Of a stretch of DNA of 64,000 nucleotides, positions 16,775-26,272 are shown in pieces. How positions within the stretch are numbered: position 1 is the stretch's first letter; every line of letters starts with the position of its first letter. Source of the DNA: Pantanalinema sp. GBBB05. GTDB taxonomy: Bacteria > Cyanobacteriota > Cyanobacteriia > Leptolyngbyales > Leptolyngbyaceae. The DNA is taken from NCBI GenBank assembly GCA_016743235.1, contig VRZD01000014.1:91923-155922 (forward strand). Reading direction: 5' to 3'. Position numbers and translations under genes: made by a program. The notes under the pieces are model-generated. The model was given only the letters and a program-made list of their open reading frames with translations, did no database searches and was not told where the DNA came from.

Positions 16775-19435
16775 TTACGGGTGGGAGGAGCGCATAGGCG
16801 TTGATGGAGAAACAGTCAGATACAGCAACAGGGAACTGGTAACAACACTAACAGAACTAAACGCCATCATAGCGCCTGCGGCGGCGGGACTGAGCGAGAA
16901 ACCGATCGTTGGTAACAAAATACCAGCGGCTAAGGGAATCCCCAAAATATTGTAAGCAAATGCCCAAAACAGATTTTGACGAATTTTACGAAATGTTGCT
17001 TGCCCTAACCGAATCGCTTCCACGACATCTGCCAAGCGATCGCGCATCAAAATAATTCCTGCCGTTTCTACTGCCACATCCGTGCCGGAATGCAGCGCAA
17101 TGCCCACATCCGCCTGTGCCAGGGCAGGAGCATCGTTAATGCCATCTCCTACCATTGCTACCCGATGCCCACTGGCTTGCAGCTGGGCGATCGTCTGGGC
17201 TTTCAAGTCTGGTTTTATTTCTGCCAGAGTTTGCTCTGGACTAATGCCTAACGGCTGAGCGATGGCATCTGCCACTTCCTGGCGATCGCCCGTTAACAGC
17301 ATGACCTGTAGTCCCATGTGTTGCAAAGTCGCAATTGTGCTCGCCGCATCAGCCCTTAAAGTATCTGTAATCGCAATTAAGCCAGCTACGGTTGATTGCC
17401 GACGGTTGTCGGTGATCAAGCCTAAATAAACAACGGTTTTACCCATTTGGTATAACTGCGTTGCCTGAGCAAGGGTTGCTTCACTGATAGCAATTCCTTG
17501 CTGCTCTAGCCAAGACGGTGTTCCTAAGACCACCTGAACCGGTTGATCCCAGCCGAGTTCAGCAATGCTCCCAGTCACTGTTGCCATCACACCGGCTCCC
17601 GGCTGAGTCACAAATGATTGGGCAGGTAGCACCGCTAGTTCCTGCTGGTGAGCCTGTTGTTGAATAGCGATCGCCAAAGGATGCCGAGTTCCGCTTTCAA
17701 CGGTAGCCGCAAGTTGCAGGAGCAGAGAGGGAGAGATAGGCGAGGATACCAGCGAGGTTGAATTAGTTGCTTCACCTTCCCCAACCGCCTGACCTGACCA
17801 GAATCCTGAGCGATCCCATAAAGGCAAACAATCCGTAACCTGAGGTTTTCCCGTGGTCAATGTGCCAGTCTTATCTAGAATGACGGTATCCAGGTGGTGG
17901 ACTTGCTCCAGAATATCGCCACCTCGAATTAACAGTCCCCGTTCGGCACCAATCCCCGAACCCACCAAAATCGCCGTTGGGGTAGCTAAGCCTAACGCAC
18001 AAGGGCAGGCAACTACCAGAACCGCGATCGCCAGCTTCAGGCTTAGAAGCAGAGGAGACGGATGAGATGTGTGAACACTGGAGACGAAATGGTGGAAGAG
18101 AGTATGCCCATGCTCTGCCATCCCTGAGCCCTGAGCCATCAGCCGATCTGACCAGAGATGGGTACCAATGAAATACCAGAAACAGAAGGTGAGTGTAGCG
18201 ATCGCTATTACCCCATAGGTAAAATATCCCGCTACGGTATCCGCTAGCTTTTGGATCGGGGCTTTACGAGTTTGAGCCGCTTCAACCATCGCAATAATTT
18301 GGGCTAGGGTTGTATCCTTACCAGTCCGAGTTGCCCGCAGCGCAATCACCCCTGATTGATTTAAGGTGCCCGCGGCTACCGGATCGCCTGGTTGCTTGAT
18401 TACTGGCATCGCTTCCCCAGTCAACATTGACTCGTCTACCGTCGTCTGTCCAGCAACCACTTCGCCATCTACCGGAATTTGATCACCAGGCAGCACCTGA
18501 AGCCATTCATCAATCTGTACGGCTGTAACTGGAACTTCGATCGCGGTCGCGAAATCTGCCCCACTGGTGCCATTTTCCTCGTCTTGCGGCTGCCATACTC
18601 CGACTGGAATTAATCGCGCTACCGTAGGTTGCAATGCCAGCAGCGCTTGAAAAGCGGCTCCGGCTCGATGTCTTGCCTGCTGTTCTAAGGTGCGACCTAG
18701 GAGAATAAAGCCAACCAGCATTACGGGTTCGTCAAAAAAGCAATCCCAGCCCAGCTGCGGCAAGAGTAGAGCGATCAGGCTAGTGATGTAGGCCGTCAAA
18801 GTCCCCAGGCTGACCAATGTATTCATGTTGGGTGCATTCCGCCGCCAGCCCCGCCAGCCATCTACTAACATGGAGCGTCCAGGCAAGAATAGGGCGATCG
18901 TGGCTAACCCACAGTGAAACCAGATATTACTTAGACCTGGAATGGTCAGTTCCGTGAACTGTCCCAGGTGACCGATCGCCGAGAGTACTAGCAGCAGGAT
19001 AGCGATCGCTAACCGTTGCCGTTGAGCGTTTGCCTCTAAGCGTCGTTGTGCCTGAATATCTAGGAAACCCGTTGCTGTTGAGAGTTGATCAAGAGGTTGC
19101 CGGACCTGCGAGGGAAAACCTGCTTCGGTCAGCTTCTCTGCCAGCAGCGTTGGTTCAACTTGACTAACTTCGTACTCAACAGTAGCGACTTCGGTGACTA
19201 GATTGACGATCGCGGTCACAACGCCCTGACATTGGCTCAACTCTTGTTCGACTGCCTTGACACAGCCAGCACACTTCATGCCAGTCACATCGATCGTGAC
19301 TACATCCAGGGTGGAGTTTGCCTTGGGGACAACGACGTTAGGGAGGGGTTGAGTCGGATTTGAAATCACCTGGGACACAGTCGTGAACTCTTCTCTGTTT
19401 TGAGGGTAAATGATCGCACCATAAGATGGTGGCAA
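16775..19435 (-). CDS. ctaA: Copper-transporting P1B-type ATPase
   Basis: The 886-residue heavy-metal pump has one N-terminal HMA domain with the copper motif MKCAGC (Cys55, Cys58). The transmembrane CPC motif VVACPCALGLATP, phosphorylation site DKTGTLT, TGE loop, SGTRHPLA HP motif and MVGDGINDAPAL hinge are all present. CPC plus Cu(I)-type HMA means monovalent copper. The GMKCAGCVKAVEQEL pattern looks more like CtaA (plasma-membrane import side) than PacS, but that split is tentative. Two unusual low-complexity insertions, near VSSPISPS and HTSHPSPLLL, coincide with pyrimidine-rich repeats in the DNA. It follows the CPBP protease gene by 24 bases. Confidence 0.85.
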   Translation of the reverse strand: MPPSYGAIIYPQNREEFTTVSQVISNPTQPLPNVVVPKANSTLDVVTIDVTGMKCAGCVKAVEQELSQCQGVVTAIVNLVTEVATVEYEVSQVEPTLLAEKLTEAGFPSQVRQPLDQLSTATGFLDIQAQRRLEANAQRQRLAIAILLLVLSAIGHLGQFTELTIPGLSNIWFHCGLATIALFLPGRSMLVDGWRGWRRNAPNMNTLVSLGTLTAYITSLIALLLPQLGWDCFFDEPVMLVGFILLGRTLEQQARHRAGAAFQALLALQPTVARLIPVGVWQPQDEENGTSGADFATAIEVPVTAVQIDEWLQVLPGDQIPVDGEVVAGQTTVDESMLTGEAMPVIKQPGDPVAAGTLNQSGVIALRATRTGKDTTLAQIIAMVEAAQTRKAPIQKLADTVAGYFTYGVIAIATLTFCFWYFIGTHLWSDRLMAQGSGMAEHGHTLFHHFVSSVHTSHPSPLLLSLKLAIAVLVVACPCALGLATPTAILVGSGIGAERGLLIRGGDILEQVHHLDTVILDKTGTLTTGKPQVTDCLPLWDRSGFWSGQAVGEGEATNSTSLVSSPISPSLLLQLAATVESGTRHPLAIAIQQQAHQQELAVLPAQSFVTQPGAGVMATVTGSIAELGWDQPVQVVLGTPSWLEQQGIAISEATLAQATQLYQMGKTVVYLGLITDNRRQSTVAGLIAITDTLRADAASTIATLQHMGLQVMLLTGDRQEVADAIAQPLGISPEQTLAEIKPDLKAQTIAQLQASGHRVAMVGDGINDAPALAQADVGIALHSGTDVAVETAGIILMRDRLADVVEAIRLGQATFRKIRQNLFWAFAYNILGIPLAAGILLPTIGFSLSPAAAGAMMAFSSVSVVTSSLLLYLTVSPSTPMRSSHP

Positions 19436-19459
19436 AACTGAAACATTTCTAGTCCATGC

Positions 19460-20980
19460 TTAAGATGAGCTAGTCGCACTGCCCAGAATCAACAGACTGA
19501 GTAACGTGCCACTGTTCCAAATCCCATGCAGCAGCATGGACGATAGCAGGTTGCGCGATCGCACATAAACAAATCCCAAGACCATCCCCAATGTAGTTAG
19601 GGGCAGGACTTCTGACAAATTTAGGTGGGCGATCGCAAAAATGAAACTGCTGAGCGCAATCGCCCCCCACATGGGAAAGTAGCGACTTAGAGAAGGTAGT
19701 AGGAATCCCCGGAATAACAGTTCTTCAAAAATTGGTGCCGCAATACTAGCGGTGAGGAAAAAGATGGCTAAGGCTATCCCATCTTTGTTTTCCAGGGCGA
19801 TCGACAGAATTGGATTACTGCCTCCCTTCCCCTGCCAAATTTGTTGGTTAATCAATGACACTAAAATCACTAATGGCAAAGCCGCTAAATAGCCGCCTAC
19901 CCCCCAAAACCACCATCGCCCTTGAAGGGTGACTCGAAACCAACCGTCTGGCAACGGTAAAAATGGCTTGATTGCCAAGAATAAAATTCCTAAACTCCAG
20001 ATCGCCGCCACCACATACGTGACTAAGGCTGAAATGGCGATCGCCCGATCATCCAGATTCGTGGGAATGATTTGAGCTGATCGTAATAGCCCCAGTCCCA
20101 GGGGCAGTAACAATTGACTAGCCAGGAAAAACCCAAAAATCAACACTTCCCAAATGACTTCTCCACCCCAGGGAGTTGACCAGGCAGGCATCCCGCTGGG
20201 CGACAGGAGTGCTTGTTTTTTCTGGATCCCCCACTGGGCTAAAAGAAAGAGAAGAATCCCCACTCCCAGCAGACACCCTAAGACCGGCATGCCTCCTGTA
20301 ATTGCCAGGCTGCGGAGTGATCGTTCAGCGGTTTGCTGCTCAGCCACCTGCAATTCAGCCAGGGAGGTTTGCCGTTGCTGAAGCTGGTACAACTGAGTTA
20401 ATCCCCGGTAGCGAAACCAGCCGTTCAACTGTTTTTTCAATAAGGGTTCAGCCTCAGGCATCAACTGCGCCGGACGACTCCATAATCCAGCCAGAACATC
20501 AGCCGTTTGACTCCATGGTTCTAGCGCAGCGAGGTCAGCCTGCTGTTTGGCTTCTGCCCAGGTTTGTTGAGCGGCTTCGACCTGTGCCTGCTCGACTTGC
20601 AAAATGCCCAAATTTAGGTCTAGCTGGGTGAGCAATCGTTGCAGTTCTAGCGCTGACTGCTGCAAGGTCGCCACCTGGGAGGAATCTGCTGACTCTAACA
20701 GAAGCTGAGTTTGCTTAAGGCTTTTTTGAGCCGATTGCCGCGCTTCTTCATACTGGTCTGCCGCACTCTTCAGCGGTTCACCTTGAAGTAGAACCTGCCG
20801 GGCAGAAGCTAGCCCCGATTGATCTCCCTGCAATTCAGTGGCTTGCAGCACAAGGTTGGTTTGATACAGCTCTAGCTGGCTTTGGATCTGCAATCGGTTA
20901 AAGCTACTTAATAAATCCAGCCCGATGAGGCAGATTGCCACGGCGGTCAGGACTACCAAAACCAAACGCTTGATCGTCAT
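19460..20980 (-). CDS. CPBP-family intramembrane metalloprotease
   Basis: The 506-residue membrane protein has an N-terminal helix, a long periplasmic or lumenal coiled-coil region (about residues 30-215, rich in Q, L and E), then several transmembrane helices. A C-terminal CPBP (CAAX-protease/bacteriocin-processing) domain carries the glutamate motif FEELLFRG, a conserved His in FAIAHLNLSE and a second in LLHGIWN. The domain is intact and likely proteolytic, but the substrate is unknown. It is the gene immediately upstream of ctaA, so the two probably share a transcript. Confidence 0.88.
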   Translation of the reverse strand: MTIKRLVLVVLTAVAICLIGLDLLSSFNRLQIQSQLELYQTNLVLQATELQGDQSGLASARQVLLQGEPLKSAADQYEEARQSAQKSLKQTQLLLESADSSQVATLQQSALELQRLLTQLDLNLGILQVEQAQVEAAQQTWAEAKQQADLAALEPWSQTADVLAGLWSRPAQLMPEAEPLLKKQLNGWFRYRGLTQLYQLQQRQTSLAELQVAEQQTAERSLRSLAITGGMPVLGCLLGVGILLFLLAQWGIQKKQALLSPSGMPAWSTPWGGEVIWEVLIFGFFLASQLLLPLGLGLLRSAQIIPTNLDDRAIAISALVTYVVAAIWSLGILFLAIKPFLPLPDGWFRVTLQGRWWFWGVGGYLAALPLVILVSLINQQIWQGKGGSNPILSIALENKDGIALAIFFLTASIAAPIFEELLFRGFLLPSLSRYFPMWGAIALSSFIFAIAHLNLSEVLPLTTLGMVLGFVYVRSRNLLSSMLLHGIWNSGTLLSLLILGSATSSS

Positions 20981-21116
20981 GCATCCTCTCGTTAGGTCAC
21001 GAACTATTCCGGCGATCGAGCAGGCGATCGCTAACCCATCCTACAGCTTTGATGGAATATCAGGGGTTACCACGGTCAAGTCCGTCCTTGAGACAGGGTA
21101 AAATGCATCTGACTCC

Positions 21117-21148
21117 AGTGAGCAACAACAATAGTGAGCAACAACAAT
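21117..21148. repeat. Tandem duplication of a 16-base unit
   Basis: The unit AGTGAGCAACAACAAT occurs twice in direct succession (21117-21132 and 21133-21148). It lies in the divergent promoter region between the CPBP protease gene and the histidine phosphatase gene. It may be simple slippage or a duplicated regulatory site. Confidence 0.8.
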
Positions 21149-21216
21149 AATTAGCAAGCAAAAGATTTTGGATTGTTTACTATTTATGATCAATTGTTCA
21201 CTGCCCACTGACTACC

Positions 21217-21224
21217 AAGGAGGA
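21217..21224 (+). promoter_or_regulatory. Ribosome-binding site that fixes a CTG start
   Basis: AAGGAGGA is a near-perfect match to the anti-Shine-Dalgarno sequence. It sits 7 bases before the CTG at 21232, the codon in frame with the first RHGE motif of the phosphatase gene. No ATG, GTG or TTG is available at a suitable distance. Confidence 0.8.
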
Positions 21225-21231
21225 TACGCAT

Positions 21232-22587
21232 CTGGCTACTCGGGTTATTCTCGTAAGACACGGCGAGAGCAGTTTTAACGTGGAACGGCGAATTCAAGGC
21301 TATACCGATAAGTCCACGCTGACGGAAACCGGACAAGCAACAGCTCAGCTAGTCGGGAAAGCCCTGAGCGATCTGGAATTCGATGCCGTTTATAGCAGTC
21401 CGCTTAGACGAGCTAAGGATACGGTAGAGATTATTCTCTCTCATTTGAAACAGTCGCCCAAAGCACCTTTGCAAACCCTCGATCAGTTGAAAGAAGTCAA
21501 CTTGATGCTGTGGGAAGGATTGCTATTTAAAGAGGTAGAAGAGAAGTATCCCCAAGATTACCTCAATTGGCGGGAACAACCTCATCTGCTCCGGATGGTT
21601 GTGCCAGGAGATGATGGGCAACCCACCGACTACTTCCCGATCGTCGCTCTATACGATCGAGCCAAGGCATTTTGGCAAGATTTTCTGCCTCAGCATGAGG
21701 GTAAAACCGTTTTACTGGTTGCCCACAGCGCCATTAACCGCGCCTTAATTAGTACCGCGATTGGATTGCCGATCGAGCAATTCCAGAATTTACACCAGTC
21801 GAACTGTGGCATCACAGTACTGAATTTCTCTGGTCGTCTGGGTGAGCAAGTACAAATCGAATCCCTCAACCAAACAGCCCACTTAGGTGACCCCTTACCC
21901 AAACCCCGTAAAGGTTTCCAGGGGGCTCGCTTGTTACTCGTACGCCATGGCGAAACTGATTGGAATCGGCAGAAGCGCTTCCAGGGACAGATCGATGTCC
22001 CGCTGAACGATATGGGACAGATGCAGTCTCAGCAGGCCGCTAACTTCCTCCAGGCGATTCCCATTCGCTATGCCGTCACCAGCCCCATGCTACGACCCAA
22101 AGAAACGGCTGAAATCATTCTGCAACACCACCCCGAAGTGGAGTTGGAGCTAAATGATCACCTACGGGAAATCAGCCATGGTCTATGGGAGGGCAAACTA
22201 GAAGCGGAAATTGAGCAGGAATTTCCGGGAGAATTACAACGATGGCAACTGGCTCCCGCCACAGTACAAATGCCCGAAGGTGAAAATCTACAGCAAGTCT
22301 GGGATCGGGCGATCGCAGCTTGGGATGAGATTGTTCAAACGGCGCTAAACCGTCCTGAGCCTGGAATTACCATGGTTGTTGCCCATGATGCCATTAACAA
22401 AGCCATTCTCTGTTATGTGATGGGGTTTGGACCTGAGCAATTCTGGAGCTTCAAACAAGGGAATGGAGCCGTTAGCGTGATTGATTACCCCCAAGCGAGT
22501 CCTAGCCAACCCGTGATGATGGCGATGAATATCACCAACCATTTGGCAGGAGGAGTTCTGGACAAAACGGCAGCGGGTGCGCTGTAA
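21232..22587 (+). CDS. Tandem histidine phosphatase (phosphoglycerate mutase-like) protein, CTG start
   Basis: Two histidine-phosphatase domains lie in tandem. The first catalytic motif is VRHGESSFN with His10, and the second is VRHGETDWN with His239; each domain also has its later catalytic His (VAHSAINRAL and VAHDAINKAI). The first in-frame ordinary start is GTG at 21280, which would delete the first catalytic motif. The frame reads on through LATRVILVRHGE, where CTG at 21232 lies 7 bases after AAGGAGGA, and cyanobacterial homologues usually begin MATRVI. The full product is then 451 residues. Family members include phosphoglycerate-mutase-like phosphatases and phosphoserine phosphatases; the substrate is not determined. 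The dihydroorotase-like gene follows after 12 bases. Confidence 0.82.
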   Translation: MATRVILVRHGESSFNVERRIQGYTDKSTLTETGQATAQLVGKALSDLEFDAVYSSPLRRAKDTVEIILSHLKQSPKAPLQTLDQLKEVNLMLWEGLLFKEVEEKYPQDYLNWREQPHLLRMVVPGDDGQPTDYFPIVALYDRAKAFWQDFLPQHEGKTVLLVAHSAINRALISTAIGLPIEQFQNLHQSNCGITVLNFSGRLGEQVQIESLNQTAHLGDPLPKPRKGFQGARLLLVRHGETDWNRQKRFQGQIDVPLNDMGQMQSQQAANFLQAIPIRYAVTSPMLRPKETAEIILQHHPEVELELNDHLREISHGLWEGKLEAEIEQEFPGELQRWQLAPATVQMPEGENLQQVWDRAIAAWDEIVQTALNRPEPGITMVVAHDAINKAILCYVMGFGPEQFWSFKQGNGAVSVIDYPQASPSQPVMMAMNITNHLAGGVLDKTAAGAL

Positions 22588-22599
22588 AGGAGCAGAGGA

Positions 22600-23943
22600 T
22601 TGGTCAGTGAATTGCTCCAGCAAGTACGGATGATCGATCCGGTCACTCAAACGGATCGGATCGCCGACTTGCTCATTACTGATGGTGTGATCCGAGCGAT
22701 CGCAGATACCATCAGCGACTATCCCGCAGAAACCATCCAGCATGACTGCCGGGGGCAAATCGCCGCTCCTGGACTGGTGGACTTATATAGTCAATCTGGC
22801 GAACCAGGTTTTGAAGAACGAGAAACCTTAGCGTCTCTTCTCCAAGCGGCTACCGTTGGTGGCTTTACCCGGCTCGCTATTCTGCCTAGCACCCAACCGG
22901 CGATCGACAATCCAGCCATGGTCGCCTGGATCAAAGACCGCTACCAGACCTTACAGCGATCGCCCGACCTATCCGCCCCATCTTCCTCACCTGCGCCATC
23001 TCCCTATCTTCCCTCCCTGCACTGTTGGGCAGCCCTCACCCAGGAGGCTCAGGGACAGCAAATGACCGAACTGGCAGAGTTAGCCACAACTGGAATCGTG
23101 GGATTTGCCGATGGTCGAGCACTGAATCATTTATTGCTGATTCGCCGCTTATTGGAATATGGGCAACCGTTGCAAAAACCGATCGCGCTGTGGGCATGTG
23201 ATCCGAATTTGGCGGGTAGTGGGGTGATGCGAGAAGGGTATGAGTCGATTCTATTCGGGTTACCTGGCATCCCAGCGTTTGCTGAAACGGCTCCGCTCGC
23301 GGCTTTACTGGAATGCATTGCTGCTATCAAAACACCTGTGCATCTGATGCGAGTATCTACAGCCCGGAGTGTCCAACTGATTCAAGCCGCTAAGGCTCAG
23401 GGTATACCGGTGACTGCCAGTACCACCTGGATGCATTTATTACTCAATAGTCAGACTGTGGGGAACTATGACCCGAATTTGCGGTTAGCCCCACCATTAG
23501 GGAATCCCGCCGACCAAGAGGCACTTCTGCACGGTGTGCAGACAGGGATTATAGATGCGATCGCGATTGATCACACCCCCTATAGTTACGAAGAAAAAAC
23601 GGTCGCTTTTGCTGAAGCCCCAACAGGGGCGATCGGTTTAGAACTGGCGTTACCCCTACTTTGGCAGGCGTTAGTGGCTAGCGGTAAATGGTCGGCATTG
23701 GAACTCTGGCAGGCCTTGAGTTCTCGTCCAGCTCAGTGTTTGCAGCAACCACCCCCCACGATCGCCCTCAACCAACCTGCCGAACTGATCTTGTTTGATC
23801 CGCATCAGTCCTGGAAAGTAGAGGCTAGTTCGCTGCAATCACGATCGATGAATACCCCTTGGTTGGGACAAACGATTCAAGGTCGAGTGGTCAACAGGTG
23901 GATAGGAAAATCAGAAGGTGACAGCAGCTCATCTATCCGTTAG
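22600..23943 (+). CDS. Dihydroorotase-like protein with degraded metal site
   Basis: The 447-residue amidohydrolase-fold protein aligns over its whole length with dihydroorotases but has lost most metal ligands. The DxHxH motif reads DLYSQ (Tyr63 and Gln65 in place of both His). The HxED histidine is replaced in LWACDPNL, and the HVST histidine is Arg in LMRVST. Only the late Asp in AIDHTPY remains. It is therefore probably non-catalytic, like the PyrC' partners of aspartate carbamoyltransferase in some bacteria. A TTG start follows AGAGGA, 12 bases after the phosphatase stop. A Ser/Pro insertion (about residues 126-138) is encoded by pyrimidine-rich DNA. A more normal dihydroorotase lies at 24923. 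Confidence 0.8.
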   Translation: MVSELLQQVRMIDPVTQTDRIADLLITDGVIRAIADTISDYPAETIQHDCRGQIAAPGLVDLYSQSGEPGFEERETLASLLQAATVGGFTRLAILPSTQPAIDNPAMVAWIKDRYQTLQRSPDLSAPSSSPAPSPYLPSLHCWAALTQEAQGQQMTELAELATTGIVGFADGRALNHLLLIRRLLEYGQPLQKPIALWACDPNLAGSGVMREGYESILFGLPGIPAFAETAPLAALLECIAAIKTPVHLMRVSTARSVQLIQAAKAQGIPVTASTTWMHLLLNSQTVGNYDPNLRLAPPLGNPADQEALLHGVQTGIIDAIAIDHTPYSYEEKTVAFAEAPTGAIGLELALPLLWQALVASGKWSALELWQALSSRPAQCLQQPPPTIALNQPAELILFDPHQSWKVEASSLQSRSMNTPWLGQTIQGRVVNRWIGKSEGDSSSSIR

Positions 23944-23997
23944 CCGTTAAGCAGCGGTCTTTAGCCCGGTCTGCAACAAGTGTTACTAGCATCATCT

Positions 23998-24023
23998 AAC
24001 CGTTCTTCCTCAGCAGAACGGTT
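23998..24023. terminator. Hairpin between convergent genes
   Basis: AACCGTTC and GAACGGTT form an 8-bp perfect stem with a 10-base loop. It lies between the 3' end of the dihydroorotase-like gene and the 3' end of lepB. There is no T tract; the terminator role is inferred from position. Confidence 0.5.
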
Positions 24024-24048
24024 GGATGAGAGGGTGCAAGTGACACAA

Positions 24049-24723
24049 TTAATAATTAGGTTCTGGAGTGATTTCCCCCAACCGATTCATTGGCCAGAAC
24101 CGTACCACTGCCCGACCGATAATATTATCCCGAGGGACAAACCCCCAGTAATGGCTATCGCAGCTATTGTTCCGGTTATCGCCTAGCACCAGATAGGAAC
24201 TTTGGGGCACGGTGACCGGCCCATACTGATACTCCGGCGCATCCTTGATATATCCTTCTTGCAGTGGTTTACTGTTGATGTAAACCTGTCCCTGCCGAAT
24301 TTCCACCTTGTCTCCTGGTAGACCAATCACCCGTTTAATGAAGGCATCTTTAGGGTGCTGAGTGGGTGCTACAGATACAGTTGGGGAGGGCGTAGTCGCG
24401 TTAATCCGGGCACTCGTACCGCTGGTACAGACGGAAGACTGGTCGGGGGGCATAAAGACAACAATGTCTCCCCGCTGAGGCGCTTTAAAGTGATAACTGA
24501 CTTTATCAACGATTAAGCGATCGTCAATTTGAAGGGTTGGGAGCATGGATCCCGAAGGAATGTAGCGAGCTTCTGCTACAAATGTCCGAATGCCAAACGC
24601 CAGAATTGCACTTAGCCCTAAAGTTTTCAGAACTTCCATCCAGAGATTTTCTGGGGATTTCTGAGGCAGCTTATTCTGCGGTTGGTCCTTCTCGTCCGGT
24701 GCTTTACCTTCTGCTTGTGTCAT
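24049..24723 (-). CDS. lepB: Signal peptidase I
   Basis: The enzyme removes Sec and Tat signal peptides at the outer face of the plasma or thylakoid membrane. The 224-residue protein has one N-terminal membrane helix (about residues 31-50), the catalytic serine Ser59 in PSGSMLPTL and the general-base lysine Lys130 in [11 protein letters not shown]. The C-terminal box [16 protein letters not shown] is also present. An insert of about 25 residues rich in S, T and P (about 97-122) separates the two catalytic blocks. The start MTQAEGKAP is unambiguous. It lies between the two dihydroorotase-family genes on the opposite strand. Confidence 0.95.
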   Translation of the reverse strand: MTQAEGKAPDEKDQPQNKLPQKSPENLWMEVLKTLGLSAILAFGIRTFVAEARYIPSGSMLPTLQIDDRLIVDKVSYHFKAPQRGDIVVFMPPDQSSVCTSGTSARINATTPSPTVSVAPTQHPKDAFIKRVIGLPGDKVEIRQGQVYINSKPLQEGYIKDAPEYQYGPVTVPQSSYLVLGDNRNNSCDSHYWGFVPRDNIIGRAVVRFWPMNRLGEITPEPNY

Positions 24724-24922
24724 AGGAGAAATGGGAAGATCAGTCGTAAATACTAGGATTAAGCGGTCAATTCCAGTCTGAAGCTTGATGAACTAGGATT
24801 CAGACATGTCACCATCCATCCTAATTCTGGATAATGACAACTGTACAAATATTCTTTGAATTTGGGGTAACAACTCCTGCCAGATTGTTACCGTTACCTT
24901 ATCTCACTGCGATCGCCACACC

Positions 24923-26245
24923 ATGTCTATCAATTCCTCCCTACGGATTCGTCAAGCTCAGATTCTATTACCTAACGGAGAATTTCTGGTTGGAGATGTC
25001 CTGCTCCAGAATGGCAGTATTGTGCAAGTGGCTGCCGATCTCTCCGCCGCCTCGATCGATAAAGAAGTAGACGCAACTGGGCTAACTTTGTTGCCGGGAG
25101 TGATCGATCCACAAGTACATTTTCGCGAACCGGGTCTGGAACATAAAGAAGACTTATTTACCGCTAGTTGTGCCTGTGCCAAAGGCGGTGTCACTTCATT
25201 TTTGGAAATGCCCAATACCCGCCCCTTAACCACGACTCAAGCAGCGTTAGATGACAAACTCCAGCGAGCTGCCCAAAAATCTCTGGTCAATTACGGCTTC
25301 TTTATCGGGGCAACGGCAGATCGGTTACCAGATTTGATCCAGGCAAACCCTACCCCTGGGATTAAAATTTTCATGGGTTCCATGCATGGAGCGCTACTGG
25401 TCGATCAAGAAGCTGTATTGGAAAAGATTTTTGCCTACGGCGATCGCTTAATTGCGGTTCATGCCGAAGATCAGGAGCGTATTGCCCAACGCCGTCAGGA
25501 GTTTGCTGGTAGCACAGATCCCGCCATACATTCCACAATTCAGGATAACCAAGCCGCGTTAAATGCCACAAAACTAGCGTTACGCCTATCCAAGCAGTAT
25601 CAGCGCCGGCTGCATATCTTGCATATGTCTACTGCCGAAGAAGCTGAGTTATTGCGTCAGGATAAGCCAGCCTGGGTGACCGCAGAAGTCACGCCCCAAC
25701 ATTTGCTATTGAATACTGAGGCTTACCAAACGATCGGGACTTTAGCCCAGATGAATCCGCCCCTGCGATCGGCACATGACAACGAAGTTCTCTGGCAAGC
25801 GCTACTCGATGGTGTGATTGACTTCATTGCCACCGATCATGCTCCCCATACGTTAGAGGAAAAAGCCCAGCCTTACCCCAATTCCCCCTCGGGTATGCCA
25901 GGTGTGGAAACCTCCTTGCCGCTGATGCTAACTCAAGCCATGCGGGGACGTTGTACCGTGGCTCAGGTCGCCAATTGGATGTCTACCGCCGTTGCCCAAG
26001 CCTACCGTATTCCCAATAAAGGGGCGATCGCGCCGGGCTATGATGCCGATCTGGTGCTGGTTGACTTAAACAATTACTATCCCGTCCAGCGGGCTGACCT
26101 GCAAACGAAATGCGGCTGGAGTCCATTTGAAGGCTGGAACCTGACGGGCTTTCCAGTGGTGACGATCGTGGGGGGGCAAGTCGTCTATGACCACGGCACT
26201 TTAAACACCAATGTGCGTGGACAAGCCCTCCGCTTTGACGCCTAA
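24923..26245 (+). CDS. pyrC: Dihydroorotase
   Basis: The enzyme converts carbamoyl-aspartate to dihydroorotate in pyrimidine synthesis. The 440-residue amidohydrolase has LPGVIDPQVHFREPGLEHKED, with His66 present but Gln64 where the first His of HxH normally stands. It also has AVHAED, LHILHMST and the catalytic Asp in IATDHAPHTLEEK. The substrate loop EMPNTRP is typical. The Gln is common in this cyanobacterial subgroup as far as I recall, but a hydantoinase- or allantoinase-like role cannot be ruled out. The ATG at 24923 is the natural start. It is convergent with tsaE, 27 bases away. Confidence 0.85.
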   Translation: MSINSSLRIRQAQILLPNGEFLVGDVLLQNGSIVQVAADLSAASIDKEVDATGLTLLPGVIDPQVHFREPGLEHKEDLFTASCACAKGGVTSFLEMPNTRPLTTTQAALDDKLQRAAQKSLVNYGFFIGATADRLPDLIQANPTPGIKIFMGSMHGALLVDQEAVLEKIFAYGDRLIAVHAEDQERIAQRRQEFAGSTDPAIHSTIQDNQAALNATKLALRLSKQYQRRLHILHMSTAEEAELLRQDKPAWVTAEVTPQHLLLNTEAYQTIGTLAQMNPPLRSAHDNEVLWQALLDGVIDFIATDHAPHTLEEKAQPYPNSPSGMPGVETSLPLMLTQAMRGRCTVAQVANWMSTAVAQAYRIPNKGAIAPGYDADLVLVDLNNYYPVQRADLQTKCGWSPFEGWNLTGFPVVTIVGGQVVYDHGTLNTNVRGQALRFDA

Positions 26246-26272
26246 CTGCAAACAGAGTAGTAGGTAGAACTG

